Source: Anaerolineales bacterium (GTDB taxonomy: Bacteria > Chloroflexota > Anaerolineae > Anaerolineales > Villigracilaceae). From it: 7,112 bases of DNA. The stretch is taken from the NCBI GenBank assembly GCA_025966435.1, contig JAICRQ010000174.1, forward strand, positions 1-7,112, in the 5' to 3' direction. The position numbers and the translations under genes were made by a program. The notes below the pieces were generated by a model. That model saw only the letters and a program-made list of their open reading frames with translations. It did not search any database and was not told the DNA's origin. Positions 1-5,804 of this stretch are shown here, one piece after another (positions within the stretch are counted from its first letter, which is position 1; every line of letters begins with the position of its first letter).

Positions 1-38
1 AGCGTTACAACTAGGGTGAGGAGGAGTGATTTTCTCAT
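1..38 (-). CDS. Divergent gene, 5' end only; probable secreted or membrane protein
   Basis: Only the first 12 codons and two bases of a thirteenth are in the window. Read on the minus strand from an ATG at 38-36, they give MRKSLLLTLVVT. This is the classic beginning of a Sec signal peptide or N-terminal membrane anchor: a short basic n-region (Arg-Lys) followed by a Leu/Val-rich hydrophobic core. The gene continues past the left edge, so nothing can be said of its function. It points away from the aldehyde dehydrogenase gene and shares an intergenic control region with it. There is no strong Shine-Dalgarno sequence in front of the ATG; only an A/G-poor stretch with AAGAA is visible. The call rests on the signal-like translation and on the promoter candidate behind it, and a chance open stretch of this length cannot be excluded. 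Confidence 0.5.
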   Translation of the reverse strand, partial: MRKSLLLTLVVT

Positions 39-59
39 CGTGTTCTTATGAAACGTTAT

Positions 60-88
60 AGCATAAAATCCTTAAGTAAATATTACAA
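60..88 (-). promoter_or_regulatory. Candidate sigma70-type promoter for the divergent left-hand gene
   Basis: On the minus strand a TTGTAA box (83-88) is followed after exactly 17 bp by TATGCT (60-65). Each box matches the sigma70 consensus at 4 of 6 positions. Transcription would start near position 53 and give a leader of roughly 15 nt before the ATG at 38. The region is AT-rich, so chance matches are easy. The call depends on the 17-bp spacing and on the signal-peptide-like start just downstream. Confidence 0.35.
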
Positions 89-107
89 AGCTAACACTTG
101 CCCGTCT

Positions 108-136
108 TTGACGTTCGTGAAATCCTACGCTATACT
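108..136 (+). promoter_or_regulatory. Strong sigma70-type promoter for the aldehyde dehydrogenase gene
   Basis: TTGACG (108-113; 5 of 6 consensus bases) is separated by exactly 17 bp from TATACT (131-136; 5 of 6). This is the best housekeeping promoter match in the window. The expected start is about 142-144, giving a leader of about 100 nt before the ATG at 245. That leader ends in a near-perfect Shine-Dalgarno sequence, AGGAGG (235-240), four bases before the start codon. A weak bulged stem (153-164 with 190-198) can be drawn in the leader, but no recognisable riboswitch or attenuator was seen. No other gene start lies between promoter and ATG. Confidence 0.75.
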
Positions 137-244
137 GTGATGAGTTCGTTCCGTAGTTTCTTCCATCCAACTACATACATCGCGGACCAGGAAGCTACCT
201 GACCACAAGACTACCAAATTATCCACCTAATTAGAGGAGGCTGT

Positions 245-1948
245 ATGGCTGATTTTAAGCTGACCTATGCCACGATGTTCAACCCCCCCGAAGAACTACA
301 CAAGGGCTTCGACAAGGCTGTGACAAAGCTCAAGGCGAATCTCGGCAAGGAATACGGGATGATTATCGACGGCAAGGATGTCTTTGCCGATAACAAGTTT
401 GAAGACCACTCGCCTGTCAATACCGATTGGGTGCTGGCTGTGATGCAAAAAGGCAATGCCACGCATGCCAATATGGCAATCGAGGCGGCTCGTAAAGCCT
501 TTCCTGCCTGGAGCCGCACTCCGTGGCAGAAGCGCGTCCAACTGGTGCGCAAGGCGTGTTCGATCATCGAGAAGCGAATCTTCGAGCTCGGCGCAGCAAT
601 GGCACTCGAGGTCGGCAAGAACCGCATGGAGTCGCTGGGCGACGTGCAGGAGACTGCCGACCTTATGTATTACTCCGCTCAGATGATGGAGGAGAATGAC
701 GGCTTTATCAAGCCCATGGGCAAGGACCCGCTGGTGGGCTTTGACTCCACCAACGTTTCGATCCTTCGTCCCTACGGAGTCTGGCTGATCATCAGCCCGT
801 TCAACTTCCCCTTCGCGCTGACCGGCGGTCCCACTGGCGCGGCGCTCGTAGCGGGGAACACGGTCGTCATTAAGCCTGCAAGCGATACCGCCTGGATCGT
901 GCGGCTCTATGCCGAATGCTTGCGAGACGCGGGCTTCCCAGACGGTGTGGTGAACTTCGTCACGGGTGGCGGGTCCACGATTGGACAAGCACTCGTGGAC
1001 AACAAAGAAGTGGATGGCGTGACCTTCACCGGCTCGTTCGATGTAGGTATGAAGATGTACCGCGACTTCGCCAACCGAAATTACGTTCGCCCGATCATAC
1101 TTGAGCTGGGCGGCAAGAATCCTGCGATCGTTTCCCGCAATGCAAACCTCGAAGACGCGGCAACCGGCATCGTCCGCTCGGCGTTCGGCTTGCAGGGACA
1201 AAAGTGCTCGGCGGCTTCACGCGTCCTGGTGGAAGAGCCGGTGTATGACGAATTGATCGGCAAGCTCAAAGCAAAGACCGATGCACTGGTTATCGGCGAC
1301 CCGACGGAGCAGACGACCTATCTTGGTCCCGTCATCAATCAGGGCTCCTACAACGACTTCAAGAACTTCACGGAAGAGATCGACCAGGCAGGAGGCAACT
1401 TCCTCACCGGTGGTCACGTGAAGACAGGCGACATGTTCGACAAGGGTTACTATTGCGAACCAACATTTGTCACAGACCTGCCGTATGAACATCGCCTCTG
1501 GCAATATGAGATGTTCCTGCCGATCACCACGATCGGCAAGATCAGCAGCCTGGATGAAGGGATGAAGATTGCCAACAGTGTGAATTATGGCCTGACGGCT
1601 GGCTTCTATGGTTCTGCCAAGGAAACGGATTGGTTCTTCGATAATATCGAAGCGGGCGTCACCTACGCCAACCGTCCGCAGGGAGCGACCACCGGTGCGT
1701 GGCCCGGCTTCCAGCCCTTTGGCGGCTGGAAAGGCTCTGGCGCGAGCGGCAAGAACGGCGGCGGATATTATTACGTCCAGCTTTACATGCACGAGCAGAT
1801 CCGCACACTCGTCAAGCCTGCCAAGGCAAATGGCAAGGCTGCATCCAAAACGGCCAAGGCTTCCGCTTCCGCGAAGGCTGCCACCACCCTGGCATCGAAG
1901 AAGTTGCCTCGTGTCCGCAGAGTGGTCAAGAAGAAAGCACGGAAGTAA
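245..1948 (+). CDS. Aldehyde dehydrogenase, 1-pyrroline-5-carboxylate dehydrogenase type, with basic C-terminal tail
   Basis: This is a cytoplasmic NAD(P)-dependent aldehyde dehydrogenase of 567 residues. It probably oxidises glutamate-gamma-semialdehyde (P5C) to glutamate in proline or arginine breakdown. The complete ALDH catalytic set is visible: Asn187 in FNFPF, cofactor Lys210 in VVIKPAS, FTGS at 261-264, general base Glu287 in ELGG, and nucleophile Cys321 in GQKCSAASR. The GQKCSAASR context, the YGMIIDGK stretch near residue 40, LEVGKN at 121-126 and the TTGAWPGFQPFGG block (482-494) resemble P5C dehydrogenases such as the Thermus enzyme. Against a strict P5CDH call, the usual EIFGP motif reads EMFLP (422-426), so the substrate could differ. 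P5CDHs are usually about 515-545 residues. The excess is a tail from about 523 to 567 rich in Lys and Ala, ending VVKKKARK. The start at 245 is fixed by AGGAGG at 235-240. Own promoter and terminator suggest a single-gene transcript. Confidence 0.87.
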   Translation: MADFKLTYATMFNPPEELHKGFDKAVTKLKANLGKEYGMIIDGKDVFADNKFEDHSPVNTDWVLAVMQKGNATHANMAIEAARKAFPAWSRTPWQKRVQLVRKACSIIEKRIFELGAAMALEVGKNRMESLGDVQETADLMYYSAQMMEENDGFIKPMGKDPLVGFDSTNVSILRPYGVWLIISPFNFPFALTGGPTGAALVAGNTVVIKPASDTAWIVRLYAECLRDAGFPDGVVNFVTGGGSTIGQALVDNKEVDGVTFTGSFDVGMKMYRDFANRNYVRPIILELGGKNPAIVSRNANLEDAATGIVRSAFGLQGQKCSAASRVLVEEPVYDELIGKLKAKTDALVIGDPTEQTTYLGPVINQGSYNDFKNFTEEIDQAGGNFLTGGHVKTGDMFDKGYYCEPTFVTDLPYEHRLWQYEMFLPITTIGKISSLDEGMKIANSVNYGLTAGFYGSAKETDWFFDNIEAGVTYANRPQGATTGAWPGFQPFGGWKGSGASGKNGGGYYYVQLYMHEQIRTLVKPAKANGKAASKTAKASASAKAATTLASKKLPRVRRVVKKKARK

Positions 1949-1956
1949 CGACCTAA

Positions 1957-1979
1957 CCCTTCTCCTCGTAGGGGAAGGG
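1957..1979 (+). terminator. Rho-independent-like terminator after the aldehyde dehydrogenase gene
   Basis: CCCTTCTCC (1957-1965) pairs with GGGGAAGGG (1971-1979) to form a 9-bp stem with one T-G wobble around a five-base TCGTA loop, nine bases past the stop codon. The downstream tract (TGCCTTTATCT) is only moderately T-rich, so termination efficiency is uncertain. A similar C/T-rich hairpin could instead be part of the repetitive intergenic DNA that follows. Confidence 0.55.
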
Positions 1980-1991
1980 TGCCTTTATCTA

Positions 1992-2079
1992 TGTCATTGT
2001 GAGCCGCGACGCGGCGAGGCAATCTTCTTATTACCTGGGAGATTGCTTCGTCGGGCAGTGCACCCTCCTCGCAATGACA
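1992..2079. repeat. 88-bp imperfect palindrome, REP/MITE-like intergenic repeat (copy 1)
   Basis: The outer arms TGTCATTGTGAG (1992-2003) and CTCGCAATGACA (2068-2079) pair over 12 bp with one wobble. An inner stem pairs 2012-2025 with 2040-2053 over 14 bp with two wobbles around a 14-base loop. The two stems are joined by an unpaired internal loop (2004-2011 and 2054-2067). Ends of the type GTCATTGCGAG...CTCGCAATGAC with an inner GCAATCT/AGATTGC are recalled as a widespread dispersed repeat in environmental bacterial genomes. It carries no coding sequence and ends 10 bp before the methyltransferase ATG. Confidence 0.75.
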
Positions 2080-2089
2080 ATAATTTATT

Positions 2090-2848
2090 ATGCCCTGGGA
2101 CCCAAAGCAATATCATAAATTTCAAACAGAGCGTTCCACGCCGTTCTTTGACTTGCTGGCGCTTGTGGGGATTCGTCCCAACTTAAAGGTTGTCGATTTA
2201 GGCTGTGGCACCGGCGAGTTGACGCGCCATCTGGTAGATGCTCTTCCCGGTAGTGATGTGACTGGCATAGATTCCTCTTCACAGATGTTGGGCAAAGCCG
2301 CTGCCCATGCCAGCCCTCGCCTGCGTTTTGAGCAGGGCGATCAAACCCACCTCACCGGTGAATGGGATTTGATCTTCAGCAACGCCGCCCTGCAGTGGTC
2401 CGAGGATCATGAAGAACTGATCCCGCGTCTTTATCAAAAGCTTTTACCGGGCGGTCAGATCGCAGTGCAAGTTCCATCCAACCATAACCACATCTCACAC
2501 CAGATCTACCGTGAAACCGCAAATGAAGAACCATTTAAGACGGTCTTAAAGGACTTTCAACGCTATGCACCCGTCCTGTCCATTGACCAGTACGCACGCC
2601 TTTTCTTCGAGTGTGGCGCAGAAGAAATCAATGTCTTCGAAAAGGTCTATGCCCACGTGCTGGAAGATTCAGACGCGGTGGTAGAATGGATTTCAGGCAC
2701 CGCGCTGGTCCCTTATTTTGAGCGCCTGGGCGAGCACAAAGCAAAATTTGTCGAAGTGCTCCGCGTAAAGATGCGCCGTGCCCTGCCAGCCTCGCCCGTC
2801 TTTTACCCGTTCTGCAGGATATTATTCTCGGCAAGGAAGCCAAAATAA
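2090..2848 (+). CDS. SAM-dependent methyltransferase, trans-aconitate 2-methyltransferase (Tam)-like
   Basis: This 252-residue class I SAM methyltransferase has the same length as E. coli Tam, which methylates trans-aconitate, a spontaneous isomer of the citric-acid-cycle intermediate that inhibits aconitase. Motif I is VVDLGCGTG (34-42), the acidic SAM-ribose position is in TGIDSS (58-63), and motif IV is FSNAALQWSEDH (96-107). Tam-like features run beyond the generic fold: the start (WDPKQYHKFQTERSTP, compare WNPSLYLHFSAERSRP in E. coli), the NAALQW..DH block, the IAVQVP strand (124-129) and VVEWISGTALVPYFERL (197-213). The N-terminal match supports the ATG at 2090, although no Shine-Dalgarno sequence precedes it. 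The gene sits alone between two palindromic repeats, and I found no convincing promoter in front of it. The exact substrate is inferred from resemblance only and could be another small carboxylate. Confidence 0.75.
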   Translation: MPWDPKQYHKFQTERSTPFFDLLALVGIRPNLKVVDLGCGTGELTRHLVDALPGSDVTGIDSSSQMLGKAAAHASPRLRFEQGDQTHLTGEWDLIFSNAALQWSEDHEELIPRLYQKLLPGGQIAVQVPSNHNHISHQIYRETANEEPFKTVLKDFQRYAPVLSIDQYARLFFECGAEEINVFEKVYAHVLEDSDAVVEWISGTALVPYFERLGEHKAKFVEVLRVKMRRALPASPVFYPFCRILFSARKPK

Positions 2849-2858
2849 ATCCCCTGAA

Positions 2859-2946
2859 ATGTCACTCTGAGAGAATGGCGCGGAAACGCCGTGACCGAAC
2901 AGTCTTATTTTGGGTTAGAGACGCTTTGCTACACTCAGTATGACAT
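2859..2946. repeat. 88-bp degenerate palindrome, REP/MITE-like intergenic repeat (copy 2)
   Basis: The outer arms ATGTCACTCTGAG (2859-2871) and CTCAGTATGACAT (2934-2946) are complementary at 11 of 13 positions. A small inner hairpin GGCG/CGCC (2877-2880 with 2887-2890, six-base loop) and a 4-bp GTCT/AGAC pairing (2902-2905 with 2919-2922) lie inside. The ends resemble copy 1 (TGTCATTGTGAG against TGTCACTCTGAG, 10 of 12) and the length is the same, but the interiors differ. It also resembles a recalled dispersed repeat family with TGTCATTCTGAG...CTCAGAATGACA ends. It fills most of the gap between the methyltransferase and the downstream operon. Confidence 0.6.
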
Positions 2947-2968
2947 GGCAAGGTAGGAGAATACGCTC

Positions 2969-3241
2969 ATGAGTTCCCCTCAAGGGTTTAACCGCAAAGA
3001 AGTCATCCACCGCATTGGGACGTTCTTCATCATCGTAGGGATTGGCTTGCTTGCATTCTTTTTGCTTTCGGAAGCCGCACGACAGGTCGCGTTCGAATAT
3101 TTTTGCTGGAGCGTCGCCCTGCTCGTCACCGGCTTGGTGTTTCGAGGTCGGTTCAAACGGTCTGTTACACCGAGTGGGAGATTCAGCCTGGTAAAACGCC
3201 TGATGCCAAAAGCAAAAAAAGAAGCTCAGGGCAAGAAATAA
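2969..3241 (+). CDS. Small two-helix inner-membrane protein of unknown function
   Basis: This 90-residue protein is not a member of any family I recognise. It has two predicted membrane helices, about residues 16-34 (GTFFIIVGIGLLAFFLLS) and 42-58 (FEYFCWSVALLVTGLVF), joined by a short loop. A strongly basic cytoplasmic-looking tail follows (RGRFKR at 59-64, KAKKEAQGKK at 81-90). The positive-inside rule suggests both ends are cytoplasmic. A good Shine-Dalgarno AGGAG (2955-2959) stands nine bases before the ATG. Its stop overlaps the start of the CoA-transferase A gene by one base (TAATG), so the two are translationally coupled. It is the first gene of the downstream operon. It could be a small accessory or anchor protein, but nothing in the sequence gives its role. 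Confidence 0.75.
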   Translation: MSSPQGFNRKEVIHRIGTFFIIVGIGLLAFFLLSEAARQVAFEYFCWSVALLVTGLVFRGRFKRSVTPSGRFSLVKRLMPKAKKEAQGKK

Positions 3242-4143
3242 TGACCAAACTCGTTCCCCTCTCAGAAGCCATTGCAGTCAATGTGAACGATGGTGATGTT
3301 CTTTACGCGGCAGGGTTCACCCATCTTATCCCGTTCGCCGCCGGGCACGAGATTATCCGGCAGCGGAAAAGAGAACTGACACTCGCCCGCGCCACGCCGG
3401 ACCTGATCTATGACCAGATGGTCGCGGCAGGCTGTGCCCGCAAGGTAATTTTTTCGTATATGGGGAACCCTGGTGTGGGGTCGCTGCGTATCGTACGTTC
3501 GGCAATCGAGCAGGGGAAACTGGAATGGGAGGAATATTCTCACTTTGGGATGATCACACGGCTGCAGGCGGGCGCTTCGGGCTTGCCGTTCCTGCCGATG
3601 AACCAGATCGGCGCCACTGACCTCGAAAAAGCCAACCCAAACATCAAGCGTATCCCCGACCCGTTCGGCGGCAAGGACGTCATCGTCGTCCCCGCGCTGA
3701 ACCCGGATGTAGCAATCGTCCACGTGCAGCGTGCGGATGCAAACGGCAACGCCCACTTATGGGGCATCATCGGCGAACAAAAGGAAGCCGCCTTCGCTGC
3801 CAAAAAAGTGATCCTCACCGCGGAGGAGATCGTGGACGAATCAGTCATCCGCTCTGACCCCAACCGCACGATGATTCCCGGCATTGTTGTCAGTGCAGTG
3901 TGTCACGTGCCGTTTGCCTGCCATCCTTCGTATGCACAGGGATATTACGACCGGGACAATGAGTTCTATCTCGCCTGGGACAAGATCAGCGAATCTGCCG
4001 AGACGACAAAGCAATATGTAGAGGAATGGATCTATGGCGTGAAGGATCGAAGTGAATACTGGGAGAAATTGGGAGCGGAGAAACACAGGAGATTGAAGGT
4101 CCCCCAGCAGATGAGCGAACCCATCAATTATGGACAGTATTAG
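3241..4143 (+). CDS. CoA-transferase family I, subunit A (glutaconate CoA-transferase GctA-like)
   Basis: This 300-residue subunit moves CoA between carboxylic acids together with subunit B encoded at 5027. Along its whole length it follows the glutaconate CoA-transferase A subunit of glutamate fermenters: MTKLVPLSEAI at the start, LPFLPMNQIGATDL (115-128), IPDPFGGKDVIVVPAL (138-153), VAIVHVQRADANGN (157-170), TAEEIVDESVIRSDP (193-207), a CHPSYAQGYYDRDN block (227-240) and EEWIYGVKDRSEYWEKLG (261-278). GctA is about 320 residues, so it is near full length. The catalytic glutamate is on subunit B. The frame is open further upstream (from 3103), but the family alignment and the TAATG junction with the preceding gene favour the ATG at 3241. 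The substrate is uncertain: actinobacterial IpdA and 3-oxoacid CoA-transferase A subunits share the fold. Confidence 0.85.
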   Translation: MTKLVPLSEAIAVNVNDGDVLYAAGFTHLIPFAAGHEIIRQRKRELTLARATPDLIYDQMVAAGCARKVIFSYMGNPGVGSLRIVRSAIEQGKLEWEEYSHFGMITRLQAGASGLPFLPMNQIGATDLEKANPNIKRIPDPFGGKDVIVVPALNPDVAIVHVQRADANGNAHLWGIIGEQKEAAFAAKKVILTAEEIVDESVIRSDPNRTMIPGIVVSAVCHVPFACHPSYAQGYYDRDNEFYLAWDKISESAETTKQYVEEWIYGVKDRSEYWEKLGAEKHRRLKVPQQMSEPINYGQY

Positions 4144-4169
4144 ATAAAGACAGCGTACTTTTTCTGGCT

Positions 4170-5030
4170 ATGAAAACTTCCTTCGTTGAATTCGGTGGTT
4201 TCGGTTTGCCTCTCCACTTTCTCCATGCCAACGGGTATCCATTTTTCTGCTATGAGCCACTTCTGAACCTTCTACAAACAGAATATTCTGTCTTCGGGAT
4301 GTCTCTACGTCCACTGTGGGAAAACGCCAAGCCGGAGAACATCGATGACTGGCATATCTTTTCAGAGGATCTGCTACGTTTCCTAAAGGACTACAACGCA
4401 GGACCCGTGATCGGGGTGGGACACTCCATCGGCGCAGTCGTCACCCTGCGCGCTGCCCTGCATGACCCGGGTAAATTCCGGGCATTGGTCTTGCTTGATC
4501 CAGTGCTTTTTGTGCCCAGCCGGCTCGTCCTTTGGAATCTCGTTCGGGCGATGGGGTTAGGAAACAGGTTGCATCCGAAAATCCCTGGCGCATTGAGACG
4601 CAGGCACACGTTTGATAATCTCGACCTGGTCTTTCAGGGGTATCGCAATCGTCCCGTATTCCGTCATATGAGCGATGAAAACGTACGTGCCTATATCAAA
4701 GGGATGACACGACCCTCTGAAAACGGAGGCTTTGAGCTCGTCTATTCGCCGGAATGGGAAGCACGTATCTACCTCACGGGTCTGCGCGACTTTGACATCT
4801 GGCGCGATCTCCCCGGGCTCGAGGTGCCGACTCTCTTCATCCGCGGCGCGGAGACGGACACATTTCTGGAGAATGCAGCGAAGCTCGTGAAACGGAAACA
4901 ACCCGCCGCGCGGCTGGAAACGCTGGAGAAATCCACGCACCTGCTTCCGCTTGAACGCCCTCGAGAAGTCTTTGACCTCATGCAATCGTTTCTATACGAG
5001 ACCCTATGGGTCTATGAAAGGACTGTATGA
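4170..5030 (+). CDS. Alpha/beta-hydrolase fold protein (esterase or thioesterase-like)
   Basis: This 286-residue soluble hydrolase of unknown substrate has a nucleophile elbow G-H-S-I-G at 84-88 with Ser86. The likely catalytic acid is Asp230 in RGAETD (225-230), and the catalytic His is His257 in KSTHLLPLERP (254-264). The oxyanion-hole region is probably LHANGYP (18-24), where many family members have HGFP. The segment 113-200 is a helical cap. There is no signal peptide, so it acts in the cytoplasm. It lies 26 nt after the CoA-transferase A gene and overlaps the B gene by four bases (ATGA). No clear Shine-Dalgarno sequence precedes the ATG at 4170, so translation may depend on re-initiation or readthrough of ribosomes from upstream. 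Placement inside the CoA-transferase gene pair suggests a partner role on an ester or CoA-thioester, which is inference. Confidence 0.82.
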   Translation: MKTSFVEFGGFGLPLHFLHANGYPFFCYEPLLNLLQTEYSVFGMSLRPLWENAKPENIDDWHIFSEDLLRFLKDYNAGPVIGVGHSIGAVVTLRAALHDPGKFRALVLLDPVLFVPSRLVLWNLVRAMGLGNRLHPKIPGALRRRHTFDNLDLVFQGYRNRPVFRHMSDENVRAYIKGMTRPSENGGFELVYSPEWEARIYLTGLRDFDIWRDLPGLEVPTLFIRGAETDTFLENAAKLVKRKQPAARLETLEKSTHLLPLERPREVFDLMQSFLYETLWVYERTV

Positions 5031-5803
5031 ACGAACTCCAGTACTCATCTGCCGAGCTCATGATCATCAATGCAGCGCGTTTACTGCGGGATGGCGATGT
5101 GGTCTTTGTCGGGGTCGGGCAGCCCAATCTCGCCTGCAACCTTGCCAAACGCACACACGCGCCCAATCTCGTCATGATCTACGAAGCGGGTGTGATCGGC
5201 GCCGAACCGGCGCGCCTTCCCCTTTCCATCGGCGACCCAACGCTCGTCAGCGGATCGCTCTCAGTCGTCAGCATGTACGATATCTTTGCCAACTATCTCC
5301 AGCGCGGCAACGTGGACGTGGGTTTCATGGGCGGCGCGCAGATCGACAAAAACGGCAACATCAACGCGACCGTGATCGGCGGTTACGATCATCCCAAAGT
5401 CCGTCTGCCCGGCTCGGGAGGGTCTCAAGAAATTGCAGCGTGGGCAAACCGCTGTTATATTATGACGCCGCACCAGAAGCGTCGCTTTCCCGAAAAAGTG
5501 GAATTCATGACCTCGGCAGGCTTCATCGGCGGCAAAGGGGACCGCGAAAAAGCTGGCTTGCGCGGCGGCGGGATGCTGGCTGTCGTAACAGATATTGGGA
5601 TATTGGAACCCGACAAAACAGGTGAAATGATCCTTACTGCCCTGCACCCTGGCAAGACGGTGGAACAAGCCAGGGAAAACACAGGCTGGGATTTGAAAGT
5701 GAATGCTGAGCTCCGGACGACTGAATGGGTCACCGAAAACGAACTGCGGATCTTGCGCGAAGAGCTCGACCCAACAGGGATTTATCTCAAAGGCGGAGGG
5801 TAG
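5027..5803 (+). CDS. CoA-transferase family I, subunit B (glutaconate CoA-transferase GctB-like)
   Basis: This 258-residue subunit carries the active site of the enzyme formed with the A subunit. The catalytic glutamate that forms the acyl-glutamyl/CoA intermediate is expected at Glu53 in YEAGVIG (52-58), at the position of VESGLMD with Glu54 in Acidaminococcus GctB. Other matches are GDVVFVGVGQPNLA near 23-36, FMGGAQIDKNGNINATVIGGYDHPK (about 104-128), a GSGGSQEIA loop (about 134-142), the HQKRRFPEKVEFMTSAGF block and LREELDP near the end. Retention of Glu53 favours a true transferase over the related IpdB-type hydrolases. AAGGA at 5018-5022 and the ATGA overlap with the hydrolase stop fix the start. 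A and B genes are normally adjacent; here the hydrolase separates them. Confidence 0.87.
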   Translation: MNELQYSSAELMIINAARLLRDGDVVFVGVGQPNLACNLAKRTHAPNLVMIYEAGVIGAEPARLPLSIGDPTLVSGSLSVVSMYDIFANYLQRGNVDVGFMGGAQIDKNGNINATVIGGYDHPKVRLPGSGGSQEIAAWANRCYIMTPHQKRRFPEKVEFMTSAGFIGGKGDREKAGLRGGGMLAVVTDIGILEPDKTGEMILTALHPGKTVEQARENTGWDLKVNAELRTTEWVTENELRILREELDPTGIYLKGGG

Positions 5804-5804
5804 T

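Noticed and set aside
48..140. 30-codon plus-strand ORF starting MKRYSIKS in the intergenic region
   Set aside because: It has no ribosome site, runs through both promoter candidates and overlaps the rightward -35 and -10 boxes, so it is most likely a chance open stretch.
113..149. Direct repeat GTTCGT at 113-118 and 144-149, 31 bp apart, around the -10 box
   Set aside because: The spacing is near three helical turns and could suggest an operator, but a six-base repeat within 200 bp is expected by chance and the flanks do not extend the match.
153..198. Leader stem GTAG..CTTCC with GGAAG-CTAC as a possible riboswitch or attenuator
   Set aside because: It has only nine base pairs interrupted by a three-base bulge, with a 25-base loop and no conserved riboswitch core or alternative terminator.
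296..1201. Long open frame of about 300 codons on the minus strand inside the dehydrogenase gene
   Set aside because: It lies wholly antisense to a gene with a full set of ALDH motifs. Its translation has no recognisable domain, and its openness follows from codon bias of the real gene.
1608..2186. 192-codon plus-strand frame running from the dehydrogenase 3' end across the repeat into the methyltransferase gene
   Set aside because: It crosses two well-supported genes in other frames and a palindromic repeat. The translation is low-complexity and unlike any family.
2896..2968. Promoter for the downstream operon
   Set aside because: TACACT and TATGAC could act as -10 boxes, but no TTGACA-like box stands 16-18 bp upstream of either one, so no promoter is called.
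3103..3240. 46-codon upstream extension of the CoA-transferase A reading frame
   Set aside because: It overlaps the membrane-protein gene in another frame, its residues do not resemble the family, and the conserved N-terminus starts at the ATG at 3241.
5703..5804. Upstream extension of the CPBP protease frame into the CoA-transferase B gene
   Set aside because: GGAGG at 5795-5799 directly precedes the ATG at 5805, and the extension only reads the B gene in a wrong frame.
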